Positions 6,883-16,446 are shown, counted from the stretch's first letter. The stretch: 64,000 nt of DNA from Nocardioides cavernae (GCF_016907475.1 NZ_JAFBCA010000001.1:1240001-1304000), one strand, 5' to 3'. The notes: generated from the letters alone by a model not told the origin. A program made the numbers and translations.

Positions 6883-8174
6883 CCGTCCTTTGGTTTCGAA
6901 ACTCGGCGGTACCCTGCGCTGCTGTCCCGTCGGCCCGTGACTGTCCGGATCGTGGTGCCTGACGTGGTCACAAATCTATGCCCCAGAAGCGCCTGGCCGG
7001 CGACCATTGCGAGAATCAGAGCAAGTTGAGGGGAGGCGGCCACGCCCGAGTATGAACAGATCATGAGGATAAAGACCAGGCACGCAACCACGAGCGCGGA
7101 CCGGTGTTCCCTGGACTGCCCCGCGCGATGTGCGTAGGAAAGGTGAATGGCGAAAAGAGCCAGTGCGAATAGAACGCCAAAGTTATAGGCATACACCAGA
7201 TAGGTGTTCTCGAGACTACTTGTAATTGCCCCAGTGCTGCGGGGATCGGAGAAAGGACCATTGCCGAAGATTAGGAAACTCTGGTAGTTATCGACGAACC
7301 AACCGTAAGCGCTAAGTCTGTACGCATCGCCGTATCCCCCACTAAATCGGCTCCCGATCGATTCGAAGAGACCCAACTCGTTGGCCAGATACGCGCCGCC
7401 CGCCAGAATAACCGCTCCCGCAATTACGTTGCCTACTAGCCGGCGTGTATCGCTCAATACGACATAGAATGCGACAAGAACAACTACAATCAAGGCGGTG
7501 CGCGATTGCGCCAGTACGGCCCCGGCGGTGCACGTCGCAACTAAGACATACCGCGCAGTTGGTGACCGCACCGCGGCGACCAAGGGCGTGCAGACCGCAC
7601 ATAGCAGTCCGAGGTCGAGCGGCGTGCCCATTAGGCCAGCTCGGCGTCCCGACGTTACGACGCCCCAGTTGTAGTAAGCGGTATTGATGTCCTCGAACAC
7701 GACGGGCGACGAGAATGCCTGCTGCAGTGCGGCAAAGGCGACGTTAAACCCCAACAGTCCGAAGAGTGCCCAGCGCAAACGCTTCACACCCTCCGGTCGG
7801 GACGCGATTGTCCTCCACGCTATGAGGACGTATGCGAGAGGTGCGAGCAGGACGGTGACAGCGATCTTCGTCAGCGATGTCAGCTCGCCCGGCAGGTCCG
7901 AGCTGAAAAGGGCCAGCACAAGTGCAGCGACGTGAAGTCCTCGGCCTGGCGTAACGCCGCGCAGTTGCTCGTTGGCGCTGGGGCGCGGAGCGATTACGTA
8001 ATACAACACAATCAGTACGGCTGCTGGGTGGATTCCCGGGAAGTAATACTCCTGAACGGAAATCGGGACCAGTAGAACCAATACTTGAACAAGAACAAGC
8101 AGTTCGAGCGGTCGTCGCCGCAACACCAGCGCCAACAGCGCGCAGATGCCGATTGTGAGCGGCTCCGGAAACAC
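6879..8174 (-). CDS. O-antigen ligase/polymerase-like membrane protein (Wzy)
   Basis: The 431-aa protein is almost entirely hydrophobic, with 10 or more membrane segments and a large periplasmic-type loop after AQSRTALIVVVLVAFYVVL, the signature area of the O-antigen ligase/Wzy superfamily. It would polymerise flipped repeat units. It starts with GTG at 8174 (AGAGG lies 8-9 nt upstream) and overlaps the next gene by 4 bp. It is strikingly AT-rich for this window, particularly around 7.0-7.6 kb. Confidence 0.8.
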   Translation of the reverse strand: MFPEPLTIGICALLALVLRRRPLELLVLVQVLVLLVPISVQEYYFPGIHPAAVLIVLYYVIAPRPSANEQLRGVTPGRGLHVAALVLALFSSDLPGELTSLTKIAVTVLLAPLAYVLIAWRTIASRPEGVKRLRWALFGLLGFNVAFAALQQAFSSPVVFEDINTAYYNWGVVTSGRRAGLMGTPLDLGLLCAVCTPLVAAVRSPTARYVLVATCTAGAVLAQSRTALIVVVLVAFYVVLSDTRRLVGNVIAGAVILAGGAYLANELGLFESIGSRFSGGYGDAYRLSAYGWFVDNYQSFLIFGNGPFSDPRSTGAITSSLENTYLVYAYNFGVLFALALFAIHLSYAHRAGQSREHRSALVVACLVFILMICSYSGVAASPQLALILAMVAGQALLGHRFVTTSGTTIRTVTGRRDSSAGYRRVSKPKDG

Positions 8175-8191
8175 CTTTTGGTACCTCTGTG

Positions 8192-8737
8192 CTATGTGTG
8201 GCGCTGTTTAGAAACGGCCGGGGATGGGTAAAGAGAGAGAAGTTTGCGGCGCCACGACTCGTCGTACTGACCAATCGGCCAATCTATTCCCTTCAGACGA
8301 ACGCCGGTCTCGTACTCGTCAATCGACTTGATCACTCTGCACGGGACGCCTACCGCCACGGAACCATCTGGGATGTCGCGTGTGACTACGCTCCCGGCTC
8401 CGATGACGCAACGATCACCGATCGTTACACCAGGGAGAATAATCGTGCCCATTCCTATGAACACGTGGCTGCCGACCGAGATGCGGTTATATACGTGCAG
8501 ATTGGGGCTCGCGTCGCGAAACACTCTGGCGCCACCATCGTGGTTGACGAAGGCAACGTTTGCCGAAATTGTCACATGTGAACCGATTTCAATGAGAAAG
8601 GGTTCCGACCCAAAATTCGGATAACCAGTTAGTCGCACGTCGCTGCCCACCTGCCCGAGCGACGGCCACATCCGCACCCGCTTCGTCTCAGGCAGTCGGT
8701 TGAAGAGGATGCGTTTGGCAATGGTTACAAGAAACAT
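8192..8737 (-). CDS. Hexapeptide-repeat acyltransferase (WbbJ/maltose acetyltransferase type)
   Basis: The 181-aa protein has left-handed beta-helix repeats from about residue 40 to 140 (IEIGSHVTISANV, ISVGSHVFIGMGTIILPGV, IGDRCVIGAGSVV). The likely catalytic histidine is in FVNHDGG. The ending VAVGVPCRVIK is typical of O-acetyltransferases. Within the polysaccharide locus it probably acetylates a sugar of the repeat unit. The ATG at 8737 is the natural start. Confidence 0.85.
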   Translation of the reverse strand: MFLVTIAKRILFNRLPETKRVRMWPSLGQVGSDVRLTGYPNFGSEPFLIEIGSHVTISANVAFVNHDGGARVFRDASPNLHVYNRISVGSHVFIGMGTIILPGVTIGDRCVIGAGSVVTRDIPDGSVAVGVPCRVIKSIDEYETGVRLKGIDWPIGQYDESWRRKLLSLYPSPAVSKQRHT

Positions 8738-8809
8738 GACTACGCCTTCCTAGGCATCGTGTTCGCAACACTAGGGCATGCGCGACGGTTACGCGGACCT
8801 TTACGGGCG

Positions 8810-9646
8810 TTAGGTCAGCGTGGGCACGCGCACGCCCAATCGGGTCAGGAGGCGCGCAAGCTTGCGTCCGTACGGCCGCGCCCTGATCATGTCCGCGATG
8901 ACGAGGAGTGGCCTGCGATAAGGGGGTCGCCACATTTGAACTGACCGATTGCGCAGGAGATTGTTCAAGTTGAGCCACTCGTGATACTCGGACTCTCCGT
9001 TGTCGATCGAAAGGCGGTGAATAGTGACGCTGGGCCGCCCCGCTAGAGCTGCATTCACTGAGAGTTGGTCACGCCTTGTGGTCAATAGGAGGTAGTCGAA
9101 CCAACGTTCCATTGCCGCCCGGACGGTCGCGGAATTATTTCGAAGCAGCAGACCTGTCCAGAGTGGTTCATCTTCTAGGACGCCATTATCCCGGCTGATC
9201 GCGTGCATGCGTCGTACTGCGACGGGGTCGTCGTAGCCCGATGCGATTACCTCGACAAATTCGTCGTGAACCGTCTCCCGGTAGGAGTGTTTCGGAACGA
9301 CGATGTCGGCGTCGTCGAGAAGGTCAAAGAGGCGCAATCCGCGATCCTTCAGCACGATCCGGTTGTCGATCCATAACGTCTGTTCGTAACCATTGACCGC
9401 CGGGTGACCTAAGATCTTCAATCTTCGTGCACTTCGGACCTGGTCGTGTGGAAAGTGCGGCTCGATCACGACGACTCGCCATCCTGGACCAGGATCCGCG
9501 TCTGCAGCGTCAGTCAGAAAGACGAAGTCAATCGACCCGTTGTCGCAACTGACGGGCCGCCGAATTGGCTTCTCGTAGTTGCCAAGAAGTGCCGAGTAGA
9601 CCACGCGCTTTGGGGTCGAAGGCGCGGGAGTATCGCCGGAGGACAT
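8810..9646 (-). CDS. DUF616 / TOD1-MUCI70-like glycosyltransferase-type protein
   Basis: The 278-aa protein begins with the family signature VVYSALLGNYEKP and contains DFVFLTDA, ARRLKILGHP and YEQTLWIDNRI, all typical of the DUF616 family, thought to be GT-A glycosyltransferases. W-I-D-N in place of the usual DxD may be the nucleotide-sugar site. It lies between the GT2 gene and the acyltransferase, so a role in the same glycan is the simplest inference. Substrate unknown. Confidence 0.7.
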   Translation of the reverse strand: MSSGDTPAPSTPKRVVYSALLGNYEKPIRRPVSCDNGSIDFVFLTDAADADPGPGWRVVVIEPHFPHDQVRSARRLKILGHPAVNGYEQTLWIDNRIVLKDRGLRLFDLLDDADIVVPKHSYRETVHDEFVEVIASGYDDPVAVRRMHAISRDNGVLEDEPLWTGLLLRNNSATVRAAMERWFDYLLLTTRRDQLSVNAALAGRPSVTIHRLSIDNGESEYHEWLNLNNLLRNRSVQMWRPPYRRPLLVIADMIRARPYGRKLARLLTRLGVRVPTLT

Positions 9647-9649
9647 CGT

Positions 9650-10588
9650 TTAGGCCTTCCTCGCCTGGCGGCCATTGTCTAGCGGCGCGCGGAAACCCTC
9701 ATAGGTGCCCCTTGCGAACGCCCTCAATTTCGCGATCTTTTGGTCTTCGAACAACAGCGTAAGCGCAATTTGCTGCGGGATCTGAACAATTCCCTCGTTG
9801 CGGAGCCCCACGCTTCGCCAATGTTTCCTCGAGTAGAGAACCCTGTTGCGTGCCTTGTAGTAGCACCTTGTGGGGCTGTGCCCGAAAGCGTAGAAGCGTT
9901 CGATTCGCCAGCGGCCATCAACGCCGCGCCGAGGCGTAAAGAGCCAGGTTTGGCGAGCTTCGCCGACGGCGTGCGATAGATGTGTATCGTTCGCCCGCGC
10001 AATCTTGTAACCCGCTCGCATGAGACGCATGTTTAGGTCGTAGTCGACGTAGTCAATGAAAAACGTCTCATCGAAACCTCCGACTTCTTCGAGGACGCCC
10101 AGATCGAGGAGGGCTCCAGAAGTTATCGCTCCTTTGCTCGCGGCTCTGGAGAAGTATTCGACGGGTGGGAGGGCAGTGGCTTGTACGGCGGCAACGGTTG
10201 TCTTGTTCCGGTCAACAATGTGCGGCGCGATGAGTGGCGTGCCCGGTTTGGCTTTAGAAGCAAGAGCCGCGACCATGCCAGCCGGCGCCACGCTGTCTTG
10301 ATCCAAAGTCACCAGCCATTTGAAACCAGCGTCGCGAGCCATGCGGGCGACGGCATTGAATGCTGCGGCAATGCCGTCGTTTGAGCCGCTACGAACCAAT
10401 CGCACGCCCGAGATCGGACGCAGCGCCTCAGCTGCGGCCTCCACGTTTGATGATCCGTTGTCATAGACCCAGACGGTCGTCACTTGATCCTTGATGGCCG
10501 AGACATTGCGGAGCAGTAGATCGACATCTGGTTCAAACGCCACGATGCCTGCCGCGATCGCATCAGGCGTGGGTGCGATGGACGTCAT
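9650..10588 (-). CDS. Family 2 glycosyltransferase, rhamnosyltransferase-like
   Basis: The 312-aa protein starts at the ATG at 10588, preceded by GGGGGA at 7 nt. The frame stays open far upstream but that part is out-of-frame cysN sequence. Motifs fit dTDP-rhamnosyltransferases of GT2: GIVAFEPDVDLLLRNVSA, VWVYDNGSSN, the metal-binding LVTLDQDSVAP and the acceptor-side GGFDETFFIDYVDYDLNMR. dTDP-rhamnose could come from the rml genes at 29.9-35.1 kb. First gene of the leftward polysaccharide run, 131 bp after cysN. Confidence 0.85.
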   Translation of the reverse strand: MTSIAPTPDAIAAGIVAFEPDVDLLLRNVSAIKDQVTTVWVYDNGSSNVEAAAEALRPISGVRLVRSGSNDGIAAAFNAVARMARDAGFKWLVTLDQDSVAPAGMVAALASKAKPGTPLIAPHIVDRNKTTVAAVQATALPPVEYFSRAASKGAITSGALLDLGVLEEVGGFDETFFIDYVDYDLNMRLMRAGYKIARANDTHLSHAVGEARQTWLFTPRRGVDGRWRIERFYAFGHSPTRCYYKARNRVLYSRKHWRSVGLRNEGIVQIPQQIALTLLFEDQKIAKLRAFARGTYEGFRAPLDNGRQARKA

Positions 10589-10719
10589 GCTGTATTCCCC
10601 CGTTGCGACGAGTCCCTGGCGAGCCCGTCGGGTTGACCTGACTCTGTTCCTGCGCGCGTGGTCTCGATTGTGCGAATGGTCGGCGCCGAAGAACTCGGAG
10701 CGAACGATCCACACAAGCC

Positions 10720-12012
10720 TCAGCTGGCGGTGTTGATCATGCCGGCGCCGACGGTGACCCCGGTGGCCTCGTCGATCAGGATGAACGAGCCCGTGGTGCG
10801 GTTCTTCGAGTACGGGTCGCACAGCAGCGGCACGGTGGTGCGCAGCTGGACGCGGCCGATCTCGTTGAGCGAGAGCTCGCCGGCCTCCTGGTCGCGGTGC
10901 AGCGAGTTCACGTCGAGGCGGTACTGGATGTCCTTGACCATCGCGCGGCCCATGCGGGTCGTGTGCTTGATGGCGAGCTTCTGGCGCGGACGCAGCGGCT
11001 CGTTGGTCATCCAGCAGATCATCGCGTCGATGTCCTGGCTGGGCTTGGGGGCGTTCTTCGGGCGGGCGATCATGTCGCCGCGGGAGACGTCGACGTCGTC
11101 CTCGAGGTGGATCGTCACCGACATGGGCGGGAATGCCTCGGGGATCTCCTGGTCGAAGAGCTCGACCTTGGAGATGGTCGATGTCATGCCACTCGGCAGA
11201 ACGACGACCTCGTCGCCCTTCTTGAGCACGCCGCCGGCCACCTGACCGGCGTACCCGCGGAAGTCGTGGTACTGGTCGGACTTGGGGCGGATGACGTACT
11301 GCACCGGGAAGCGGGTGTCCACGAGGTCGCGGTCGGAGGCGACGTGGACGTGCTCGAGGTGGTGCATGAGCGTCGGGCCGGAGTACCACGGGGTGTTCTC
11401 GGACCGGTTGACGACGTTGTCGCCCTGCAGCGCCGAGATCGGGATGACCTCGAGGTCAGGGATGTTGAGCTTGGTCGCGAACGACGAGAACTCCTTGTGG
11501 ATCTTCTCGTAGACCTCCTGCGACCAGTCGACGAGGTCCATCTTGTTGATGGCCAGCACGAGGTGCGGCACGCGCAGCAGCGAGAGCAGGACCGCGTGGC
11601 GGCGGGACTGCTCGGTGAGGCCCTGGCGGGCGTCGACGAGGACAAGGCCCAGGTCGGCCGTCGAGGCGCCGGTCACCATGTTGCGGGTGTACTGGATGTG
11701 GCCCGGGGTGTCGGCGATGATGAACTTGCGCGCTGGAGTGGCGAAGTAGCGGTAGGCCACGTCGATGGTGATGCCCTGCTCGCGCTCGGAGCGCAGGCCG
11801 TCGGTCAGCAGCGCCAGGTCGGTGTAGTCGTAGCCCTTGGACTGGCTGGTCGACTCCACCGCCTCGAGCTGGTCCTCGAAGATCGACTTCGAGTCCAGCA
11901 GCAGGCGGCCGATGAGCGTGGACTTGCCGTCGTCGACCGAGCCGGCGGTCGCGAAGCGGAGCAGGTCCATCTCGCCCTGGGCGGCGGTGTGGGCGTCAGT
12001 GGTGCTGGCCAT
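10720..12012 (-). CDS. cysN: Sulfate adenylyltransferase large subunit, GTPase CysN
   Basis: 430 aa. G1 GSVDDGKST lies at residues 24-32, with G3 DTPGHIQ and G4 NKMD, followed by EF-Tu-like beta-barrel domains. CysN hydrolyses GTP to drive formation of adenosine 5'-phosphosulfate from ATP and sulfate by CysD. The protein ends after the barrel domains, with no fused APS kinase; a separate CysC is at 21958. The start codon overlaps the cysD stop codon by one base (TGATG), so the subunits are translationally coupled. Confidence 0.96.
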   Translation of the reverse strand: MASTTDAHTAAQGEMDLLRFATAGSVDDGKSTLIGRLLLDSKSIFEDQLEAVESTSQSKGYDYTDLALLTDGLRSEREQGITIDVAYRYFATPARKFIIADTPGHIQYTRNMVTGASTADLGLVLVDARQGLTEQSRRHAVLLSLLRVPHLVLAINKMDLVDWSQEVYEKIHKEFSSFATKLNIPDLEVIPISALQGDNVVNRSENTPWYSGPTLMHHLEHVHVASDRDLVDTRFPVQYVIRPKSDQYHDFRGYAGQVAGGVLKKGDEVVVLPSGMTSTISKVELFDQEIPEAFPPMSVTIHLEDDVDVSRGDMIARPKNAPKPSQDIDAMICWMTNEPLRPRQKLAIKHTTRMGRAMVKDIQYRLDVNSLHRDQEAGELSLNEIGRVQLRTTVPLLCDPYSKNRTTGSFILIDEATGVTVGAGMINTAS

Positions 12013-12926
12013 CAGAAGTAGCCTTCCTTCTTGCGGTCTTCCATGGCTGCCTCGGAGAAGCGGTCGTCGCCTCGCGTGGCGCCTCGCTCCGTCACTCGGG
12101 CGATGGCGATCTCGTCGATGATGGCTGCGGTGTCGGTGGCCACCGACTCCACGCAGCCGGTCTGCGTGCGGTCACCCACGGTGCGGAAGCGCACCATCTT
12201 CTTCTCGACCTTCTCGCCACCCTTGGGCTGGATCTCCTGGCCGATGGAGAGCAGCATGCCGTCGCGCTCGACGACCTCGCGCTCGTGGGCGAAGTAGATG
12301 GAGGGGATCTCGATCTCCTCGCGGTGGATGTAGTGCCAGATGTCGAGCTCGGTCCAGTTGGACAGCGGGAAGATGCGCATGTGCTCGCCGGCGTGGATAC
12401 GGCCGTTGTAGAGGCTCCACAGCTCGGGGCGCTGCATCTTCGGGTCCCACTGGCCGAAGTCGTCGCGGTGGGAGTAGACGCGCTCCTTGGCGCGGGCCTT
12501 CTCCTCGTCGCGGCGACCGCCACCGAACGCGGCGGTGAAGCCGTTCTCCTCGATCGCGCCGAGCAACGTGCCGATCTGCATGCGGTTGCGGCTGGTCTTG
12601 CCGTCATCGACCACGTGGCCCGCAGCAATCGCCTCATCGATCGTGGCCACGATCATCCGCGCACCCAGCCGCTCGACCCAGGAGTCGCGGGTGGTCAGCA
12701 CCTCGTCGAAGTCGAGGCCGGTGTCGACCTGGAGCAGCGGGAACGGGAGCTTGGCCGGGAAGAACGCCTTCTCCGCCAGGCGGAGCATGACGATGGAGTC
12801 CTTGCCGCCGGAGAACATCAGCACCGGCTTCTCGAACTCGGCGGCGACCTCGCGGAAGATGTGGATCGACTCTGCCTCGAGCTGGTCCAGCTGACTCAGC
12901 TGGTAGTCGACATGGGTGTTGGTCAT
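12012..12926 (-). CDS. cysD: Sulfate adenylyltransferase small subunit CysD
   Basis: 304 aa, the usual length. The PP-loop SGGKDS is at residues 39-44, followed by the family blocks FGGGRRDEEKARAKER, LSNWTELDIWHYI and GCVESVATDTAAIIDEI. CysD adenylylates sulfate and forms a complex with CysN. First gene of the cysDN pair; GAGAGG lies rather far (about 12 nt) upstream of the ATG. Confidence 0.96.
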   Translation of the reverse strand: MTNTHVDYQLSQLDQLEAESIHIFREVAAEFEKPVLMFSGGKDSIVMLRLAEKAFFPAKLPFPLLQVDTGLDFDEVLTTRDSWVERLGARMIVATIDEAIAAGHVVDDGKTSRNRMQIGTLLGAIEENGFTAAFGGGRRDEEKARAKERVYSHRDDFGQWDPKMQRPELWSLYNGRIHAGEHMRIFPLSNWTELDIWHYIHREEIEIPSIYFAHEREVVERDGMLLSIGQEIQPKGGEKVEKKMVRFRTVGDRTQTGCVESVATDTAAIIDEIAIARVTERGATRGDDRFSEAAMEDRKKEGYF

Positions 12927-13091
12927 GGCGTTGCAAGGACCTCTCTAGGGACAGCAGCCATCATCGTAGCGACGGGCAGCGCCTCGGACGATTCGCACTC
13001 CCGGGCGTGGTCAGCCCGTGACCGCGGGGTCCGGTCCAGACCGAAACATTCCTGGAGGTTTGGCGCCCGGCACAGGGGGTACTAGATCGGC

Positions 13092-13364
13092 ATGCTTCTC
13101 TGGGCGGCTCTGATCCTCGCAGCGTGGATCCTGCTGTCTTTGCCCGTGGCCATGGTTGTCGGCCGGATGTTTGCGGCCCGTCCCCACAGCGTGGCCGTGC
13201 CCGTCCAGGTGCCGTCCGTCGTCGTGGACCGAGTGGCACACCTCTCACGCGTCGAGTGCCGCCGCGGCGAGGCCTCGCGATGGGCACACGAGGCACGGGC
13301 GCTCGCCACGTCGCGCCGACGGGTGGCAGTGACGGCCGGGAGCGCTGCACGCATCACCGGGTGA
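13092..13364 (+). CDS. Small membrane-anchored protein of unknown function
   Basis: 90 aa: one membrane segment at residues 1-24 (LLWAALILAAWILLSLPVAMVV) and then a basic, arginine-rich cytoplasmic tail. The ATG at 13092 follows TACTAG at 6 nt, a spacing compatible with a leaderless message. It is divergent from cysD and precedes the GH16 gene. No family recognised. The composition looks coding, but with no recognisable homologue I hold it at moderate confidence. Confidence 0.5.
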   Translation: MLLWAALILAAWILLSLPVAMVVGRMFAARPHSVAVPVQVPSVVVDRVAHLSRVECRRGEASRWAHEARALATSRRRVAVTAGSAARITG

Positions 13365-13438
13365 AGCTCACCCCTGACGGTCAGACGGGTGCCGGGACGA
13401 TTGGTCGCGGTCACGGTCCCTTGGCCACAATGGCGCGC

Positions 13439-14584
13439 ATGCGGACCACCCCCCGGGCCCTTGCGGCCGTTCTCGCAGGCGCCCTCCTCGTCACCGGCTG
13501 CAGCTCGGACGACGGTGACCCCACCCCGCCGTCGTACGAGAAGAGCGGCAGCGTGCGGGCGCAGGTGCTGCCCCAGCTCGCTGCCAACGGCGAAGAGGTC
13601 GAGTCCGCCGCCGACGCCGCCTGGGTCGTGGACGCCACGATCGCCGACGCGGAGGAGGGGACCTCGGTCACCCTGGTCGCGAAGGATGACGACGGCTGGT
13701 CCGAGGTCGACGAGCAGGAGACCGACGCCAAGGGCCGCGTCTCGCTCACCAGTCGCGACTCCGGCGACCTCCACGTGGTGGTCGGCGACGGCGACGACGC
13801 CATCGGCGCGAAGGTCTCGACCGACGACGCCCCCGAGGCGACCTTCACCGACGACTTCGACGACGAGGACAGCGTCGACGGCCCCGACGCCTTCTGGCAC
13901 ACCCGTGACCAGGGCTACACCGGCGTCCGAACGTGCTCCAAGGCCAGCGCGGATGCGGTCGAGGTCACCGATGGGGTGCTGCGACTGAGCGTGGCGGAGG
14001 ATCCCGACCGCGAGGGCGACGAGTGCCAGCTCCCCGGGAAGCGCAAGAAGTTCCCGTACCGCGTCAACGGCCACGTCGGGACGGAGGGCCGTCTGGCCTT
14101 CACCTACGGCTTCGCGGCCGCGCGCATCAAGACCCAGGCTGCCCGCGGTCAGCACGCCGCCTTCTGGATGCAGGCGGTCGGCGGACAGGGGACCGGCGGT
14201 CCGAAGAAGGGTGGCGCCGAGATCGACGTCATCGAGTACTTCGGCGACGACCACCCCGAAGGTGGGCTGACCAGCTTCACCTACTTCCTCGACAAGAACG
14301 GCAAGAAGCAGACCGTCGGCGGTTGGCTCCCCAACGCCGACGAGCTGGGTGACGACTGGGCTGAGCAGTACCACGTCTTCTCCGTCGAGTGGACGCCCAA
14401 GGAGTACGTCTTCCGCATCGACGACAAGGTCACCCAGCGCCTCAAGGGCGTGACCTCCGGGCGTCCGGAGTTCCTCATCCTCAGCCTGCTGTCGTCGGAC
14501 TACGAGCTGCCGCGCTTCAACGGCAAGCTGCCCCAGACCATGGAGGTCGACTGGGCGCGGGTGTGGGAGACGGGGCCGAAGTAG
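13439..14584 (+). CDS. Lipoprotein glycoside hydrolase family 16 (beta-glucanase-like)
   Basis: 381 aa. The lipobox LLVTGC lies near residue 20, so the protein is probably anchored on the outer face of the membrane. An acidic linker and a beta-rich N-terminal region of about 100 residues follow, then a GH16 jelly-roll domain with the catalytic signature EIDVIE (general pattern ExDxxE) and the later WxxxxxEW-type strand. The enzyme would hydrolyse or remodel beta-1,3/1,4-glucan-type polysaccharides. I prefer the ATG at 13439 because CACAAT ends 7 nt upstream; an in-frame ATG at 13430 overlaps that hexamer. A frame extending back to 13124 is not supported. Confidence 0.88.
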   Translation: MRTTPRALAAVLAGALLVTGCSSDDGDPTPPSYEKSGSVRAQVLPQLAANGEEVESAADAAWVVDATIADAEEGTSVTLVAKDDDGWSEVDEQETDAKGRVSLTSRDSGDLHVVVGDGDDAIGAKVSTDDAPEATFTDDFDDEDSVDGPDAFWHTRDQGYTGVRTCSKASADAVEVTDGVLRLSVAEDPDREGDECQLPGKRKKFPYRVNGHVGTEGRLAFTYGFAAARIKTQAARGQHAAFWMQAVGGQGTGGPKKGGAEIDVIEYFGDDHPEGGLTSFTYFLDKNGKKQTVGGWLPNADELGDDWAEQYHVFSVEWTPKEYVFRIDDKVTQRLKGVTSGRPEFLILSLLSSDYELPRFNGKLPQTMEVDWARVWETGPK

Positions 14585-14686
14585 CGGACCGCAGAGGTCG
14601 CCCGTCGGGATTGCTGCTAGACCGGCCTTTCTCTGCACCGACGATGCGCGCATGCTGGTGTGCATCGTCGAGCTGGAGCAACGAGC

Positions 14687-16060
14687 ATGGCCGCTCTCCG
14701 CGTGTATCTGATCGGCGCCTTCGTCGCGGCCATGGCCCTCGCCGTCGTTGACGTCGCACAACCCGACAGCCGAGCGGAGCCGCAGAGGCACTCCGTCGCC
14801 GAGGGACCGTCCGTCACCACCTCACAACCCACTGTCGTGTCGCTGAGGAAGGGATCTTCCTTGGGCACGCCAGCGGTTGTCTCCGATCCCGTGGTCGGCA
14901 CGGTGGCGGTATGGCCTCGCGGGCCGACCCTCGAACACAGGGTCATGCCCGTCGGCGGCGTCTGGCAGCCCAGGGCGGCTTTCCCCCGGGGGCGCGTACG
15001 AGGGCAGTCCGACTCCGTGTCGGTGACCAGCGACGGCCACGGTCGGATCACGGCCGCTTGGGTGGTCAGGACGGGGCTGGGCACGTCGTGGCTCGTGACC
15101 GCCAGACGACTCCCGAACGGTGAATGGTCCACGCCGAAGGTGATGGACGAATTCGTCTCTCGCTACGAGTGGAACGCCATCTCGACCCCGAGCCTGGTTA
15201 TGGGCGGGGACGGATCGACGGTGCTGTCCTGGGTTGTCGACCTCACAGACCCTTCCGACGAGGGAAGCGAGTCGAGTAGTCGGCTCCACGCGGCGTACCG
15301 ACCGCCTGAGGGTCACTGGCGGCCCGTCCACCTACCGTCCATCCAGGACGGAGGTTCTGTCGCGGACGTCGACGACAACGGCGCGGCCGTGCTCGTGACG
15401 TACAAGGACCGGGCGCAGCGGCTGATGCGTTGCGACAGCGCAACCTGCGTCAAGGGCAAGCGGCTCCCCGAGGACTGGCCGCTCGGCAGCGGGATCGTGG
15501 ATGCAGCCCTGTCCCCCGACGGCACCACCACGAGCGTCCTGCTGAGCAAGATGGTGCGCCAGGGTGGCGGGTCCGTGATCTTCGCTGCCCACCGCGAAAA
15601 CGGAGCGTGGTCGGTGCCGGTCCGGGTGTCGCCCCCAGCGCAGGAGGACACGTACTACGACACACCTGGTCACGTGATGAACGACCACACCGCCACCATT
15701 CTCGTCGGTGGCCGGGGCGCGTGTACGTGTCTCCTGCACGTCATCACCAGGGCCGAGGGTGAGGATTACGGCGCTCCGCTATCGATCGCTGAGGGTGGGA
15801 GCCTGACACCGTTGGGCCTCTGGGCGAACGACGACGGGGCTGCCATGGCGGTCTGGGAGCGGTATCTCGACCTCGAGGCGGCTTCATCAGTTTCCTATCG
15901 GTCTGGAGATGACGGACCGTGGTCAGTCCCAACCGACCTGCCGCCGGAAGCAGCTGGCGTGGTCCCGGTCGGAACGGTTCATCCCGGCGGTGGCGGAATG
16001 GTCCTTTGGTACGACGGGAAACGGATCTCGGCCTGGTCCTGGCCACCGTCGGTTTCGTAG
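14687..16060 (+). CDS. Secreted protein of unknown function, possible beta-propeller
   Basis: 457 aa. A signal or anchor sequence (LRVYLIGAFVAAMALAVV) begins at residue 4. The rest is a series of about 50-residue units with the recurring pattern 'D..G....W.......' (VTSDGHGRITAAWVVR, MGGDGSTVLSWVV, LWANDDGAAMAVWERY, VHPGGGGMVLWYDGK), suggesting beta-propeller blades. GGAG lies 9 nt before the ATG. No catalytic motif and no family name recognised. A pair of cysteines (GACTCLL) occurs at about residue 345. Confidence 0.7.
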   Translation: MAALRVYLIGAFVAAMALAVVDVAQPDSRAEPQRHSVAEGPSVTTSQPTVVSLRKGSSLGTPAVVSDPVVGTVAVWPRGPTLEHRVMPVGGVWQPRAAFPRGRVRGQSDSVSVTSDGHGRITAAWVVRTGLGTSWLVTARRLPNGEWSTPKVMDEFVSRYEWNAISTPSLVMGGDGSTVLSWVVDLTDPSDEGSESSSRLHAAYRPPEGHWRPVHLPSIQDGGSVADVDDNGAAVLVTYKDRAQRLMRCDSATCVKGKRLPEDWPLGSGIVDAALSPDGTTTSVLLSKMVRQGGGSVIFAAHRENGAWSVPVRVSPPAQEDTYYDTPGHVMNDHTATILVGGRGACTCLLHVITRAEGEDYGAPLSIAEGGSLTPLGLWANDDGAAMAVWERYLDLEAASSVSYRSGDDGPWSVPTDLPPEAAGVVPVGTVHPGGGGMVLWYDGKRISAWSWPPSVS

Positions 16061-16446
16061 GGCGAGAGCAAAGGCGTTGGCGCGCCCCCTCGGCCACCGG
16101 TGGTCGTGGACGACATGTGGGCCTCCTGTGGCAGCCCCGAGGTCGCCGGCCGCGCAGACTCGTCGCGTGAAGCGACTGGGGGTCGGCGCGATGCGCTGGG
16201 GACGATGCAGGGTCAGATACGGGCGAGCGTGCCCGCACAACAGCTACTACCACCGGTTCTCGGACGAGTAGGCAGTCCGATGACGCACCGGGGGGCTGTG
16301 CTGTTCTGGGCCGTGGCAGTCGTCGCGTGGTTCATGGCGGGGTGGCTGGCGACGCAGCTGCCCTACTGAGTCGGGTCTCGGGTCTCGATACGCCCGCTCG
16401 TTCCTCGCGGGCTACTCGACCAGCGAGGAAGCGCTCGCTGCGTGGG
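16061..16446. other. Intergenic region with a tiny membrane ORF and a palindromic repeat
   Basis: About 386 bp between the secreted protein and dtd. It holds two very small frames (16167-16271, 34 aa with no recognisable feature; 16280-16369, 29 aa hydrophobic) and from 16381 a dispersed palindromic repeat. Nothing else is evident. Confidence 0.5.
16280..16369 (+). CDS. Possible 29-aa single-membrane-segment peptide
   Basis: ATG at 16280; the product is one hydrophobic stretch (GAVLFWAVAVVAWFMAGWLA) with polar ends. No convincing ribosome-binding site. It could be a genuine small membrane protein or chance; conservation in relatives would decide. Confidence 0.25.
   Translation: MTHRGAVLFWAVAVVAWFMAGWLATQLPY

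Noticed and set aside
13082..14791. 569-aa reverse-strand open frame
   Set aside because: Antisense to the GH16 lipoprotein; low-complexity shadow.
16167..16271. 34-aa frame starting GTG
   Set aside because: Two cysteines but no ribosome-binding site, -10 spacing or recognisable pattern; insufficient support.
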